Shown here piece by piece: positions 1-11,254 of a DNA stretch of 64,000 nucleotides (positions are counted from its first letter, which is position 1; each line of letters begins with the position of its first letter). A model generated the notes under the pieces. It ran no database searches and was not told the DNA's origin. It saw nothing but the letters and a program-made list of their open reading frames with translations. The position numbers and the translations under genes are program-made. This DNA is from Billgrantia tianxiuensis (lineage in GTDB: Bacteria; Pseudomonadota; Gammaproteobacteria; Pseudomonadales; Halomonadaceae), in contig NZ_CP035042.1 of the NCBI RefSeq assembly GCF_009834345.1, forward strand, positions 4,278,001-4,342,000, written 5' to 3'.

Positions 1-1
1 G

Positions 2-553
2 CAGATCCGTGTGTTCGAGTCGGAGCAGGCCAACGCCTTCGCCCTGCCCGGCGGCTACATGGGGGTCAACACCGGGCTGTTCGACGTGGCCGTCAATCAG
101 GACCAGCTCGCTGCGGTCATTGGCCACGAGGTCGGTCACGTGCTTGCCCGCCATGCCAACGAACGCGTCTCGACCCAGACTTCGACACAGCTCGCGCTGT
201 CGGTGCTGTCGTCGGCCGCCGGCATGCAGGGGCCGGGAGGTGAACAACTGATGGGCGCGCTGGGCCTAGGCGCCCAGTACGGCATCCTGCTACCCTTCTC
301 GCGCCGTCACGAGAGCGAAGCCGACGTCATCGGCCTGCGCCTGATGGCCGACGCCGGCTTCGACCCGCGCGCCAGCCTGGAACTGTGGGACAACATGAGC
401 GCTCAGGGCGGTGCCCGCCCACCGGCCTGGATGTCCACCCACCCCAGTCATGGCCAACGCATGCAGGGCCTGCAGGCCGAGATGGACAACGCCGTGGCCC
501 GCTACGAACAGGCACGGCAGGCAGGGAGACAGCCCAACTGCCCGCGCCCCTAG
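2..553 (+). CDS. M48-family zinc metallopeptidase, 5'-truncated by the window edge
   Basis: This is the C-terminal part (about 183 residues) of a zinc metallopeptidase of family M48 (Ste24/HtpX/LoiP type). The frame is open to the left edge, so the start and any signal peptide or lipobox lie outside the window. The catalytic zinc motif HEVGH is at bases 125-139. The third zinc ligand is probably the first glutamate of ESEAD near base 313. The segment NAFALPGGYMGVNTGLF before the zinc motif is typical of the family. Periplasmic M48 enzymes serve in envelope protein quality control, but the target of this one cannot be read from sequence. The family assignment is firm; the subfamily is not. Confidence 0.9.
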   Translation, partial: QIRVFESEQANAFALPGGYMGVNTGLFDVAVNQDQLAAVIGHEVGHVLARHANERVSTQTSTQLALSVLSSAAGMQGPGGEQLMGALGLGAQYGILLPFSRRHESEADVIGLRLMADAGFDPRASLELWDNMSAQGGARPPAWMSTHPSHGQRMQGLQAEMDNAVARYEQARQAGRQPNCPRP

Positions 554-588
554 GTTTTGCTGCGCTTTATTTCGACTTTGGAACGCTG

Positions 589-849
589 ATGCTACGACTC
601 GGACTGCTGCTGTTGATCCTGCCCCTCTTCGTACTGATGGGCGTCTATTTCTGGGAACTCAGTAGCGTGCGCGAGTGCGCACTGATTCAGGACGGCCACT
701 GGGATTATCTCGCGGGCGTATGCCGCGAGTCGCCCCAGCCCTTCGTGCCCTGGGTCGAGCGTCAGCCCTGGTTGGTCAACGGCGGCATGCTGCTGTCGGT
801 AGCCGGCATGGTGATGTGCATGATGGGGCTGTACGTCAAAAGACGCTGA
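589..849 (+). CDS. Small two-helix membrane protein of unknown function
   Basis: This 86-residue protein has a hydrophobic helix at about residues 4-24 and a second at about 64-82, separated by a polar loop with two cysteines. It ends in a basic VKRR tail, so a two-pass inner-membrane protein with a short external loop is likely. The ATG at 589 comes 36 bp after the upstream peptidase stop. An open frame extends further upstream but overlaps the peptidase gene and shows no membrane or family signal. I do not recognise the family. It may be co-transcribed with the peptidase. Confidence 0.6.
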   Translation: MLRLGLLLLILPLFVLMGVYFWELSSVRECALIQDGHWDYLAGVCRESPQPFVPWVERQPWLVNGGMLLSVAGMVMCMMGLYVKRR

Positions 850-878
850 AAGGTTCCTCGTCAAAGACGCTGAAGGCT

Positions 879-1913
879 CTAGGCCAAGAGGCTGCTATCC
901 TCTCTCAGCCATACCACCCGCTTGCCGATGCCCTTGCCGGTGAAAAGACCGCAGAAGGCGCGGGGCCAGGCTTCTAGACCGTGAAGCACATCAAGCGGCG
1001 CCACCGGTTCGAGCCCAGCCATCTCGGTCTGGAAGCGGGCCCAATGCTCGGTCTCGTGGCCCGGTGCCACGAAGGGTATGAGTCTAGCACCGACCACCTG
1101 CAAGCGAGCCAGGTTGGGCGGCGCCCGGCGCGGTTCGGGGTCGTGATACTGACTGATCAAGCCACACAGCACCACCCGCCCGCAGGGTCGCAGCCGCTCG
1201 ACGGCCGCCTCGAAGACGGCCCCACCCAGGCTCTCGAAATCCAGGTCGATTCCCTCCGGGGCCGCTTCGGCCAAGGCATCGGCGAAGCCGTCCGGATTGC
1301 GATCGTCGAGGGTTGCCGCCACGCCCAGCCTCTCGCGCAGCCAAGCACGCTTGGCGGCGTTGCCGGCACTCGCTATCACCCGTGCGCCGGCCCGATGGGC
1401 CAATTGTACGGCCAAACTGCCTACTGCTCCGGCAGCCGCTGACACCAACACCGTCTCGCCGGGCTGCGGCCGGCCATAGTGACGCATGCCCAGCCAGGCA
1501 GTGAAACCGGTCATTCCGTGTTCGTGGAGCCAACGCTCGGGGAACGGGGTCGTGGCGGGCAGGCAGAGCGGCAACAGGGCATCCGGCTCGGGCACCCTCA
1601 AGTGTACCCGGTCGGCTACCGGCAGGTGACCCACCACCCAGTCGCCCTCCCGCCAGCGCCCACGGCTACGCCGAATACGGGCAAGCCCCCAAGCGGAGAG
1701 CGGCGTTCCCGGCCCCCACTTGGCCAGGTAGCCGTAGCCTTCGGGCTGCATGCGGGTGCGCATATAGGGGTCCACGGAGAGCCCGTGCACTTCGAGTTCC
1801 ACCTGGCCCCACGGGAGCGGTGGCAGTGGCATCTCACGCAGTACGAAATCGGAGGTCTCGGGAATACCCTCCGGGCGCCGCGCGAGATGCCAGCACAAGG
1901 TCGAAACAGGCAT
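879..1913 (-). CDS. Zinc-independent NADP-dependent oxidoreductase (MDR superfamily, CurA/YncB-like)
   Basis: The 344-residue protein belongs to the zinc-free medium-chain dehydrogenase/reductase group that reduces alkenals, prostaglandin-like enones or quinones with NADPH. The N-terminal segment LSVDPYMRTRM is characteristic of the CurA/leukotriene B4 dehydrogenase group. The nucleotide-binding segment VSAAAGAVGSLAVQLAH follows near the middle, and no structural-zinc cysteine cluster is seen. The start MPVSTLCW was chosen because the longer open frame runs back through aroE. It begins 5 bp after the aroE stop, so it is probably the last gene of a hemF-aroE transcript. The physiological substrate is unknown. 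Confidence 0.8.
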   Translation of the reverse strand: MPVSTLCWHLARRPEGIPETSDFVLREMPLPPLPWGQVELEVHGLSVDPYMRTRMQPEGYGYLAKWGPGTPLSAWGLARIRRSRGRWREGDWVVGHLPVADRVHLRVPEPDALLPLCLPATTPFPERWLHEHGMTGFTAWLGMRHYGRPQPGETVLVSAAAGAVGSLAVQLAHRAGARVIASAGNAAKRAWLRERLGVAATLDDRNPDGFADALAEAAPEGIDLDFESLGGAVFEAAVERLRPCGRVVLCGLISQYHDPEPRRAPPNLARLQVVGARLIPFVAPGHETEHWARFQTEMAGLEPVAPLDVLHGLEAWPRAFCGLFTGKGIGKRVVWLREDSSLLA

Positions 1914-1918
1914 GCTGC

Positions 1919-3669
<1,751 letters not shown>

Positions 3670-3725
3670 TCATGTCGCCGTTCATTGCCGAATGGCCAGG
3701 TACGGCCGTTCGGCAGCGTTACCGG

Positions 3726-4283
3726 TCAGGCGCGCAGCACCTGGCCGCTGATCAGATCACGAATGGTGCTGGGCTTGTCACGCCCGCCCAGCTCACCCTC
3801 GACGATGGCGTCGAGTTCATCGCCGAAGATCTCGCGGACCTCCGCGGCGCTCATGGCCGAGGGCTCGCTGGCCTTGTTGGCCGAGGTCGAAACGACCGGC
3901 CCACCGAAGGCCCGGCACAGAGCCGCCACGCCGGGATGAGCACTGACGCGCAGCGCCACGCAGTCGTGCGCGCCACGCACCAGCGGGTGGGTACGGCCAT
4001 TGTCCGGGACCAGCCAGGTATTGGGGCCCGGCCAGCTGGCCACCAGCGGGGCATGCAGCTCCGGCGCCAACCCCTCGAGCCAGGGGCCGAACTGCTCGAT
4101 GGATGCCGCCACCAGGATCAGCCCCTTGGCAGGGTCGCGTTCCTTTAGACGCAGCAAGTGCGCCACGGCCTCGTCGTTATCGGGGTCGCAGCCCAAGCCC
4201 CATACGCCCTCGGTAGGATAGGCAATCACGCCGCCGGCACGCAGCGCGGCAACGGCGGCATCGAGTGATTCGGCCACGGTCAT
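3726..4283 (-). CDS. tsaC: Threonylcarbamoyl-AMP synthase (YrdC/Sua5 family)
   Basis: TsaC makes threonylcarbamoyl-AMP from threonine, bicarbonate and ATP, the first step of t6A37 modification in ANN-decoding tRNAs. The 185-residue length is that of the short, single-domain TsaC rather than the longer Sua5. Visible landmarks are the N-terminal VIAYPTEGVWGLGCDP, the lysine-containing LKERDPAKGLILV, and GPVVSTSANKASEPS. It lies 75 bp downstream of dprA with a hairpin between them, and before hemF. A second t6A-pathway gene, tcdA, is elsewhere in the window. Confidence 0.95.
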   Translation of the reverse strand: MTVAESLDAAVAALRAGGVIAYPTEGVWGLGCDPDNDEAVAHLLRLKERDPAKGLILVAASIEQFGPWLEGLAPELHAPLVASWPGPNTWLVPDNGRTHPLVRGAHDCVALRVSAHPGVAALCRAFGGPVVSTSANKASEPSAMSAAEVREIFGDELDAIVEGELGGRDKPSTIRDLISGQVLRA

Positions 4284-4313
4284 GGCTCTCCTGCCTGCTG
4301 ATTCGTCAATTAA

Positions 4314-4340
4314 GGGTGCCGTGACCTTGCCACGGCACCC
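4314..4340 (-). terminator. Hairpin between dprA and tsaC
   Basis: Perfect 10-bp arms GGGTGCCGTG and CACGGCACCC enclose a 7-base loop. On the minus strand the hairpin is followed by TTAATT, a weak U-rich tail. It could be a partial terminator or attenuator between dprA and tsaC, or only an mRNA-stabilising hairpin. Confidence 0.5.
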
Positions 4341-4358
4341 CGTGAGAGGGTTGTCATG

Positions 4359-5483
4359 CTAGCACGCCTGGGCGTTCTCAGGCAGGCGTACCCAGCCGCC
4401 AGGCGCTTGAGCGGCACGCCCTTCGAGTTCGAGCTCCAGCAGCCGCCGCTGGCAATCGGGCACGCTCAGGCCAGTCAGGTTTACCAGCGCATCGAGCGGT
4501 GAGGGCGCGTCGCTGAGCCAGCGCAGCAGCGGATCGCCAACGTCATTCTCGTGATTCGCTCTCTCGACCGAGGCGAACGGGGCGACCGATACCGCCCACT
4601 GGCTCAGCTCCTCGAGCATGTCGTCGACATGACGCACCAGCACGGCACCTTCACGAATCAGCTTCAAACACCCCCTGGCCTGGGGATTGTGGATCGAGCC
4701 GGGCAGCGCAAAGACCTCGCGGTTTTGCTCCATGGCCAGCCGTGCGCTGACCAGTGAGCCGCTCTTCTCGGCGGCCTCCACCACCAGCACACCCAACGAA
4801 ATGCCGGTGACGATGCGGTTGCGACGGGGAAAGAAACCCGCCCGCGCTCGAGTCCCAGGCGGATGCTCCGAGAGGATCAGCCCGCCTCGCTCGAGCAGTT
4901 GCTGGTAGAGGCGCGCATGGCGCGGTGGGTAGATCACGTCGACACCGCAGCCGAGTACCGCCACGCTGCGCCCGCCGGCCTCCAACGCGGCCTGCTGGGC
5001 CGCCCCGTCGACACCCAGCGCCAAGCCGCTGACGACGCACCAGTCGCGACTGGCCAGCTCGCGACCGAAAGCAGCGGCGTTGGCCAATCCCTCACGGGTG
5101 GGCCGGCGCGAGCCGACGATGGCAAGCTTGGGCGGCTGCAGGGCAGCCAGGTCGCCCAGAGCCCAAAGCATCGGCGGCGGATCGCCGATCTGCTCCAGCA
5201 GTGCCGGCCAGGCGGAGTGTCCCGGGTGGAGCAGATGGCGCCCGGGCGCAGCCGCCAGCCAGGCCAGGTCGGCTTCGACTGCCTGGAGCAATGGACTGTG
5301 GGCAGGATGGTCGAGCCACAGGCGCAGCATCGTCGCCGCCTGACGCGGCAGGCAACCCAACCACCCTTCGGGCCAGTCCGGGGTGGCAGCCACCATCTCG
5401 GCCAGCCGAGCCGTGCCCATGCCCGGCAGTCGTATCAGCGCCAGCCAGTCGCGCTGAGTCGGCATTCGCTGCGCGGTACTCAT
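4359..5483 (-). CDS. dprA: DNA-processing protein DprA (Smf)
   Basis: DprA binds incoming single-stranded DNA and loads RecA during natural transformation; many species without known competence also keep it. The 374-residue protein has an N-terminal SAM/HhH-like region, a central Rossmann-like DprA domain (AIVGSRRPTREG, VSGLALGVDGAAQQAAL, VLGCGVDVIYPPRH, EHPPGTRARAGFFPRRNRI) and a C-terminal winged-helix-like tail. Its ATG overlaps the stop of the upstream gene by four bases. The gene order matches the known tsaC-dprA-LysM-def block of pseudomonads. Confidence 0.95.
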   Translation of the reverse strand: MSTAQRMPTQRDWLALIRLPGMGTARLAEMVAATPDWPEGWLGCLPRQAATMLRLWLDHPAHSPLLQAVEADLAWLAAAPGRHLLHPGHSAWPALLEQIGDPPPMLWALGDLAALQPPKLAIVGSRRPTREGLANAAAFGRELASRDWCVVSGLALGVDGAAQQAALEAGGRSVAVLGCGVDVIYPPRHARLYQQLLERGGLILSEHPPGTRARAGFFPRRNRIVTGISLGVLVVEAAEKSGSLVSARLAMEQNREVFALPGSIHNPQARGCLKLIREGAVLVRHVDDMLEELSQWAVSVAPFASVERANHENDVGDPLLRWLSDAPSPLDALVNLTGLSVPDCQRRLLELELEGRAAQAPGGWVRLPENAQAC

Positions 5484-6352
5484 TGCAGAGCCACCCCGCG
5501 ACGAGGATTGAGAATGCGATCGCCGACCTCCAGCGCGCGGCTCGCCTGCATCACCAGTCCATAGCTCATCTTCTCGTAGGACCGGAACACCATGATCAAT
5601 CCGGCATCCGTGCCCGGCAGGCGCAGCGACTCACCGGTACGGGGGTCGATGACGCGTTCACCCTGCTGCTCGACCTCGAGTACATGCCCCGTTTCGAGAC
5701 CGTCACGCCGGCCCCGGTCCAGCGCCACTACCTGCAGCCGGCCGATGAAGCGCACCCCGCCTGGTACAGCGAGGATGGTCCCGTCGACGTCGCGGTCCGG
5801 CGCACGGGGCATGAATTCGCTGATCGGTTCTCGCTCTTCCAGCGGCAGCAGGATATCGTCGTTGCGCACCTCTTGGCTGGCGGACAGGATCTCCATAACG
5901 GCGATATCGTTCATGCTACGCTCGGCACGGGCCTGGCCGATGCCGATCAGCTCGAGCCCCAGGATCTCGCCTGTCGCGGCATCGCTGTAACGGTCGCCAA
6001 CGCGGTAAAGGCCGTAACGCTGCCCGTGCTGCAGCTCGCCGCGGGCGTAGATGCGGTCGCCGGGACCGCTGATGATACGCCGGTCATTACCGGCCACCAC
6101 GTAGGCCAGCTCGTCCAGCGCCGCTGGGTCATCGACCACGCGGTGGTCGCGCAGGAAATGGCGTACGTTATCCAGTGGAATCGGCTCGATCGCCTCGCGT
6201 ACCGGGACGCGCTGCACCTCGGGGGAAAGAGCCACGTCCCCCTGGGCCTGGGCCATGTTTGTCGTCATCAGCAGCACGAAGCCACCAAGCCAGGCCCGCC
6301 CTGCGTTCCGAGAGCTGCCCTGGCGCCGCTGCGCATTCCCCACCATCCCCAC
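5480..6352 (-). CDS. Secreted protein of the LysM-family neighbour of def, lacking the LysM domain
   Basis: In many gammaproteobacteria the gene between dprA and def encodes a secreted protein with a signal peptide, an N-terminal LysM peptidoglycan-binding domain and a large C-terminal domain. Here a signal-like segment (WLGGFVLLMTTNMAQAQG, about residues 21-38) leads almost directly into the C-terminal domain (LSPEVQRVPVREAIEPIPLD, then SGPGDRIYARGEL and RSYEKMSYGLVMQASRAL). No LysM repeat is visible. The 290 residues are correspondingly short, and only about 170 bp lie upstream before def, too little to hide one. Starts at residue 1 or 3 are both possible. The C-terminal domain has no known activity. 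Confidence 0.75.
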   Translation of the reverse strand: MGMVGNAQRRQGSSRNAGRAWLGGFVLLMTTNMAQAQGDVALSPEVQRVPVREAIEPIPLDNVRHFLRDHRVVDDPAALDELAYVVAGNDRRIISGPGDRIYARGELQHGQRYGLYRVGDRYSDAATGEILGLELIGIGQARAERSMNDIAVMEILSASQEVRNDDILLPLEEREPISEFMPRAPDRDVDGTILAVPGGVRFIGRLQVVALDRGRRDGLETGHVLEVEQQGERVIDPRTGESLRLPGTDAGLIMVFRSYEKMSYGLVMQASRALEVGDRILNPRRGVALQ

Positions 6353-6525
6353 TCCCTTGTCCGAGATGTCCTACTCGGCACGCTTCACCCCACCGGGAAC
6401 TGGCATGCCGTGTTATAGTCCAATGCTATCGAATTGATATGTGCGCCAGCGGTTTCACCCTGGCTTGCCACCCCCTAGAATAGGGGCAATTCCCGAATGA
6501 CAGCATAAACGGTGGTTCCAACGCC

Positions 6526-7038
6526 ATGGCCAAATTGACTATCCTCGAATTTCCCGACGAGCGGCTGCGCACCAAGGCAGCACCGGTCGAGACGGTTGAT
6601 GACGAGGTGCGCCGGCTGGTCGATGACATGCTCGAAACCATGTACGACGCTTCCGGCATCGGGCTGGCCGCCACCCAGGTGGACGTTCACCGGCGCGTGA
6701 TCGTCATGGATGTCAGCGAAGAGCGGGCCAGCCCCCTCGTGCTGATCAACCCCGAGTACACGCCCATCGGCGAAGAGCGCGAGCTGATGTCCGAGGGCTG
6801 CCTGTCGGTTCCCGAGTACTACGCCGAGGTGCCCCGCGCGCTCAAGGTCAATCTCAAGGCACTGGACCGCGACGGCAAGCCTTACGAACTCGAGGCCGAC
6901 GGCCTGCTGGCCCACTGCATCCAGCATGAATGCGATCATCTCGAGGGCGTGCTGTTCGTCGACTATCTCTCGCCGCTCAAGCGCGATCGTGTGCTGAAAA
7001 AGATGCAGAAGCGCCACAAGCTGATGCAGTCCGCCTGA
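6526..7038 (+). CDS. def: Peptide deformylase
   Basis: Def removes the formyl group from the N-terminal methionine of nascent proteins. All three signature motifs are intact in the 170-residue protein: GIGLAATQ at 44-51, EGCLS at 90-94 (cysteine metal ligand) and HECDH at 134-138 (two histidine ligands and the catalytic glutamate). The ATG at 6526 gives the standard N-terminus [15 protein letters not shown]. It is followed by fmt, its functional partner, after a strong hairpin, and it is transcribed divergently from the secreted protein gene. Confidence 0.98.
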   Translation: MAKLTILEFPDERLRTKAAPVETVDDEVRRLVDDMLETMYDASGIGLAATQVDVHRRVIVMDVSEERASPLVLINPEYTPIGEERELMSEGCLSVPEYYAEVPRALKVNLKALDRDGKPYELEADGLLAHCIQHECDHLEGVLFVDYLSPLKRDRVLKKMQKRHKLMQSA

Positions 7039-7059
7039 TCCGCTCCGCGATACGCTTCA

Positions 7060-7086
7060 GAAGGCCGACGTCCTGCGTCGGCCTTC
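7060..7086 (+). terminator. Strong hairpin between def and fmt
   Basis: Perfect 11-bp arms GAAGGCCGACG and CGTCGGCCTTC enclose the loop TCCTG. The following bases GTCGTTGTG are only moderately T-rich. It probably ends part of the def transcripts, with fmt having some transcription of its own. Confidence 0.6.
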
Positions 7087-7145
7087 GTCGTTGTGGGCTG
7101 CCTCCGTTATGATGAGGGCAATCGTCCATTGGCAAGGCTCGAAAC

Positions 7146-8130
7146 ATGTCCCGATCTCTGCGCGTCATCTTCGCCGGCACTCCTGATTTTGCCGCGGCCA
7201 GTCTGAGAGCCCTGCTGGAGAGCCGGCATAAGGTCGTCGCCGTGTATACCCAGCCCGACCGCCCGGCCGGCAGGGGCCGCAAACTGACTGCCAGCCCCGT
7301 CAAATCGCTCGCCTCGAGCACGGGCTGCCGGTCCTGCAGCCCGAGACGCTGAAGAGCGCCGAGGTACAGGCCGAGCTGGCCGCCTTCGACGCCGACATCA
7401 TGGTGGTGGTCGCCTACGGGCTGATTCTGCCGCAGGCAGTGCTCGACATCCCCCGGCTCGGCTGTCTCAACGTTCATGCCTCGCTGTTGCCACGCTGGCG
7501 TGGTGCCGCCCCGATCCAGCGTGCCATCGAGGCCGGCGACGGCGAGAGCGGCGTGACCATCATGCAGATGGACGCCGGGCTCGACACCGGTGACATGCTG
7601 CTGGTGAGACGCACGCCGATCACCGCTGCCACCACCGGCGGCGAGCTGCACGACACCCTGGCCGAACTCGGGGGCGAGGCTCTGGTCGAGGCACTGGATG
7701 CACTGGCAGGCGAGGGGCTTGCCGCCACGCCACAGCCGGTGGAGGGCGTGACCTATGCCGCCAAGCTCTCCAAGACCGAGGCCGAGCTGGATTTCTCCCG
7801 CCCCGCCGTCGAACTGGCCGCCAAGGTACGCGCCTTCAACCCCTGGCCGGTCGCCTGGTGCGTCTGCGGCGATGAGCGCCTGCGTCTGTTGATGGCCGAG
7901 GCGGCTCCACGCCACGAGGGCGAACCCGCCGTGGTACCGGGCACCCTGCTCGAGCCCGAAGCCGACGCCCTGCGCATCGCCTGCGGCCCGCAGGGCAACG
8001 AAGTGCTGCGCGTGACGCGCGCTCAGTTGCCAGGCGGCAAGCCACTGCCGGCCGCGACCTGCTCAATGCCCGCAGCGAGCGCCTGCGAGCCGGCAGCCGT
8101 CTGGGCAGTGCGAACGAGGAGAGCGTCTGA
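7146..8130 (+). CDS. fmt: Methionyl-tRNA formyltransferase (frame broken twice)
   Basis: Fmt formylates Met-tRNA(fMet) for initiation. The N-terminal part ([18 protein letters not shown]) reads from 7146, then the frame shifts at about 7311-7313: adding one C restores [18 protein letters not shown] and the long central part with the substrate motif [19 protein letters not shown] second shift at about 8051-8053, again cured by one C, restores the C-terminal residues [17 protein letters not shown]. The stop then overlaps the rsmB start as TGATG. The repaired protein is 328 residues, normal for Fmt. Two losses in C runs, each cured by one base, suggest sequence error rather than a pseudogene. 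Confidence 0.9.
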
Positions 8131-9479
8131 TGCATCGTTCCACCCCTTCCACCCGTGCCGGCAAGAGCGTCCAGGACGGCGGTCAGGCGGTGCGCGCCAG
8201 CGCCGCACGTGCCCTGGTGCCCGTCATCACCGGCAAGGGATCGCTCAGCGAGCTGGACGATCACCAGGTGGTGATACGCGACAGGGCACTGTTCAAGGCG
8301 ATGTGCTACGGCGTGTGTCGCACTCTGCCGCGCCTCGAGGCACTGGCCGAGCGACTGCTGAAAAGCCCGTTCAAGGCCCGCGACGCCGACGTCCAAGCCC
8401 TGCTGCTGCTGGGCATTTACCAATTGCTCTACCTGCGCATCCCGGCGCACGCCGCCGTGGGCGAAACCGCCGGCGCCGCCCGCCTGCTAGGCAAGGAGTG
8501 GGCCACTCGGGTACTCAACGGCTGCCTGCGCCGGCTGACCCGCGAGTCCACCGCACTGCAGGCCGAGGTCGATCAGGATCCCGCCGTAGCGCTGCTACAT
8601 CCGCGCTGGTTGCTCAAGGCCCTGCGCCAGGCCTGGCCCGACGACTGGCGAGCCATTGCCGAGGCAAACAACCAGCCCGGCCCCATGACCCTGCGCATCA
8701 ATCGCCGGCACGGCGACCGCGAAGCCTACCTGGCCAGGCTTCAGGTCAGCGGTATCGAAGCACGCCTGTGTGCACACTCTCCCGATGGGCTGGTACTGGA
8801 GAAACCCTGCGACGTCCAGGCGCTACCCGGTTTCGCCGAGGGTGACGTCAGCGTGCAGGACGAAGCCGCACAGCTCGCCGCCGAGCTGCTCGGGCCGGCG
8901 CTGGCACCACGCCCCGGCGGTCGCGTGCTGGATGCCTGCTGCGCCCCCGGCGGCAAGACGGCTCATCTACTCGAGCTGTTCGACATCGAGCTGCTGGCAC
9001 TCGACAGCGATGCCGTACGCCTGGCCCGGGTCGAGGAGACGCTCGAGCGCCTCGGCCTTTCGGCCACGCTGGCGCACGCCGACGCCACACAGCGCGACTG
9101 GTGGGACGGCACGCCGTTCGATGCCATTCTGCTCGACGCCCCCTGCTCCGGCACCGGCGTGATTCGACGCCATCCCGATATCAAGCGCCTGCGGCGTTCC
9201 TCCGACATCCCCAGGCTGGCCGAGCTGCAAGCACGCCTGCTCGATAATCTGTGGCCACTGCTGCGTCCGGGCGGCACGCTGCTCTATGCGACCTGCTCGG
9301 TGCTGCGCGAGGAAAACGACGAGCAGGTGCGCGCCTTCCTCGAGCGCACCGGCAACGCCGAGGTCACTACACCCGAGGAAGTGAACTGGGGACGTTTGAC
9401 CGGACCAGGACGACAACTGTTACCGGAACCCGAGAGTCATGACGGCTTCTTTTATGCCAGACTGAGGAAGCTGGGCTGA
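8130..9479 (+). CDS. rsmB: 16S rRNA (cytosine-967-C5)-methyltransferase
   Basis: RsmB methylates C967 of 16S rRNA using S-adenosylmethionine. The 449-residue protein has an N-terminal NusB-like RNA-binding domain (roughly residues 20-165) and a C-terminal RNA m5C methyltransferase domain. The SAM loop is [17 protein letters not shown], and the two catalytic cysteines are in [14 protein letters not shown] and YATCSV. Its start overlaps the fmt stop, matching the conserved def-fmt-rsmB-trkA order. Alternative starts further in cannot be excluded because the first about 20 residues are poorly conserved. Confidence 0.96.
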   Translation: MHRSTPSTRAGKSVQDGGQAVRASAARALVPVITGKGSLSELDDHQVVIRDRALFKAMCYGVCRTLPRLEALAERLLKSPFKARDADVQALLLLGIYQLLYLRIPAHAAVGETAGAARLLGKEWATRVLNGCLRRLTRESTALQAEVDQDPAVALLHPRWLLKALRQAWPDDWRAIAEANNQPGPMTLRINRRHGDREAYLARLQVSGIEARLCAHSPDGLVLEKPCDVQALPGFAEGDVSVQDEAAQLAAELLGPALAPRPGGRVLDACCAPGGKTAHLLELFDIELLALDSDAVRLARVEETLERLGLSATLAHADATQRDWWDGTPFDAILLDAPCSGTGVIRRHPDIKRLRRSSDIPRLAELQARLLDNLWPLLRPGGTLLYATCSVLREENDEQVRAFLERTGNAEVTTPEEVNWGRLTGPGRQLLPEPESHDGFFYARLRKLG

Positions 9480-9520
9480 ACCGGCCCCGCCATCTTCGAT
9501 CACTTGAGCAAGGAGCCCCC

Positions 9521-9727
9521 ATGAGCGACCACGTCTACAAGCACATCGAACTGACCGGCTCTTCGGAGAAAGGCATCGAGGACGCCATCCAGCGCGCCCT
9601 CGACAAGGCTTCCCAATCCCTTCACGGCATGCGTTGGTTCGAGGTCGTGGATACCCGCGGACACATCGAGAATGGCCGCGTCGGCCATTGGCAGGTCACG
9701 CTCAAGGTGGGCTTCACCCTCGACTGA
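9521..9727 (+). CDS. Dodecin (flavin-storage protein)
   Basis: The 68-residue protein matches the dodecin family, small subunits that form hollow dodecamers binding FMN or riboflavin. Typical features are the N-terminal [22 protein letters not shown], shown here only in part by its [11 protein letters not shown] stretch, the segment [16 protein letters not shown], and the final strand [12 protein letters not shown]. The tryptophan of MRWFEV would stack on the flavin. An AGGAG-like site (AAGGAG at 9510-9515) precedes the ATG. It stands alone between rsmB and trkA, which is unusual for that block. Confidence 0.93.
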   Translation: MSDHVYKHIELTGSSEKGIEDAIQRALDKASQSLHGMRWFEVVDTRGHIENGRVGHWQVTLKVGFTLD

Positions 9728-9838
9728 CAACGGCCTTGCCGCGTGAACCTGTTACATCACCTTCGGCTGGTTTATGCTAGCCACGGATGCTGCGGCGCCA
9801 TATCGGCGTCGCAGAGTCGTTTGAAGGCCCGATAGCAT

Positions 9839-11211
9839 ATGAAAATCATCATCCTGGGCGCCGGCCAGGTCGGCGGCACGCTGGCCGAGCATCTGGCCCG
9901 TGAGGAGAATGACATCACCGTCGTGGATGTCGACGGCGAGCGTCTGCGCGAGCTGCACACCCGCCTCGATATCCGCACCGTGACCGGCCCCGCCTCCTTT
10001 CCGGTGGTACTGCGTCAGGCCGGCTGCGAAGACGCCGACATGCTAATCGCGGTGACCAGCCAGGACGAAGTCAACATGATCGCCTGTCAGGTCGCCCACA
10101 CCCTGTTCCGCACGCCGACCAAGATCGCCCGAGTCCGCGCCACCGCCTACCTGACCCGCAAGGGGCTGTTCGCCCACGACGCGGTGCCCATCGACGTGCT
10201 CATCAGCCCGAACAGGTGGTCACCGACCACATCCGCCGCCTGATCGAGCATCCCGGCGCGTTGCAGGTGCTGGAGTTCGCCGGCGGCCTGGTGCAGTTGG
10301 TAGCGGTCAAGGCCTACTACGGCGGCCCGTTGGTCGGCCAGGACCTCGGTTTCCTGCGCCGCCACATGCCCAGCGTCGACACCCGGGTGGCGGCCATCTA
10401 CCGCCGTAACCGCCCGATCATTCCCCGCGGCGACACCGTGATCGAGGCCGATGACGAGGTATTCTTCATTGCGGCCCGGCGCGACATCCGCGCGGTGATG
10501 AGCGAGCTGCGCCGGGTCGACCGGGATTTTCGCCGGGTGGTGATCGCCGGTGGCGGCAACATCGGCGAGCGACTCGCCGAACATCTCGAGCACAGCCACC
10601 AGGTCAAGATCATCGAGCACGGCCTGGAGCGCTGCACCGTCCTCTCCGAGCGTCTCAACCGCACCGTGGTTCTGCACGGCAGCGCAACCAACAAGCGCCT
10701 GCTGGAGGAGGAGAACATCGAGGAGTGCGACATCTTCTGTGCGCTGACCAACGACGACGAGGTCAACATCATGTCGTCGATGCTGGCCAAGCGGATGGGC
10801 GCCAAGAAGGTGCTGACACTGATCAACAACGCCGCCTACGTCGATCTGGTCCAGGGCGGCGAGATCGACATCGCCATCTCACCGCAGCAGGCCACCATCG
10901 GCAGCCTGCTGACCCACGTGCGCCGTGGCGACATCGTCAACGTGCACTCGCTGCGCCGTGGCGCGGCGGAGGCGATCGAGGCAATTGCCCACGGCGACAC
11001 GCAATCGTCCAAGGTGGTGGGGCGCGCCATCGGTGAGATCGACCTGCCCCGCGGCACCACCATCGGCGCCATCGTGCGCGGCAAGGAGGTGCTGATCGCC
11101 CACGATGACGTGGTGGTGGAAACCGGCGACCACCTGATCCTGTTCGTGATCGACAAGCGGCGTATTCGCGACGTCGAGCGACTGTTCCAGGTCGGCCTGA
11201 CCTTCTTCTGA
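9839..11211 (+). CDS. trkA: Trk potassium-uptake regulatory protein TrkA (frame broken once)
   Basis: TrkA is the cytoplasmic NAD(H)-binding gating subunit of the Trk potassium channel. Two Rossmann RCK-N domains begin at [18 protein letters not shown] and [18 protein letters not shown], each followed by a TrkA-C domain. The frame shifts at about 10209-10211; adding one G gives the expected [19 protein letters not shown]. The repaired protein is 457 residues, the usual TrkA length. The membrane subunit gene trkH follows 43 bp downstream. Potassium uptake is a first response to salt stress, fitting a halophile. Confidence 0.93.
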
Positions 11212-11254
11212 TGCTTGGTCACATGACACTTCGCGACGCAAGGAACGCCGCCCG

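Noticed and set aside
7146..8130. fmt, trkA, holC, lptF and others as pseudogenes
   Set aside because: Each is repaired by one base per break, and all breaks are losses, nearly all in G/C runs. Real decay would also show substitutions, gains and stops.
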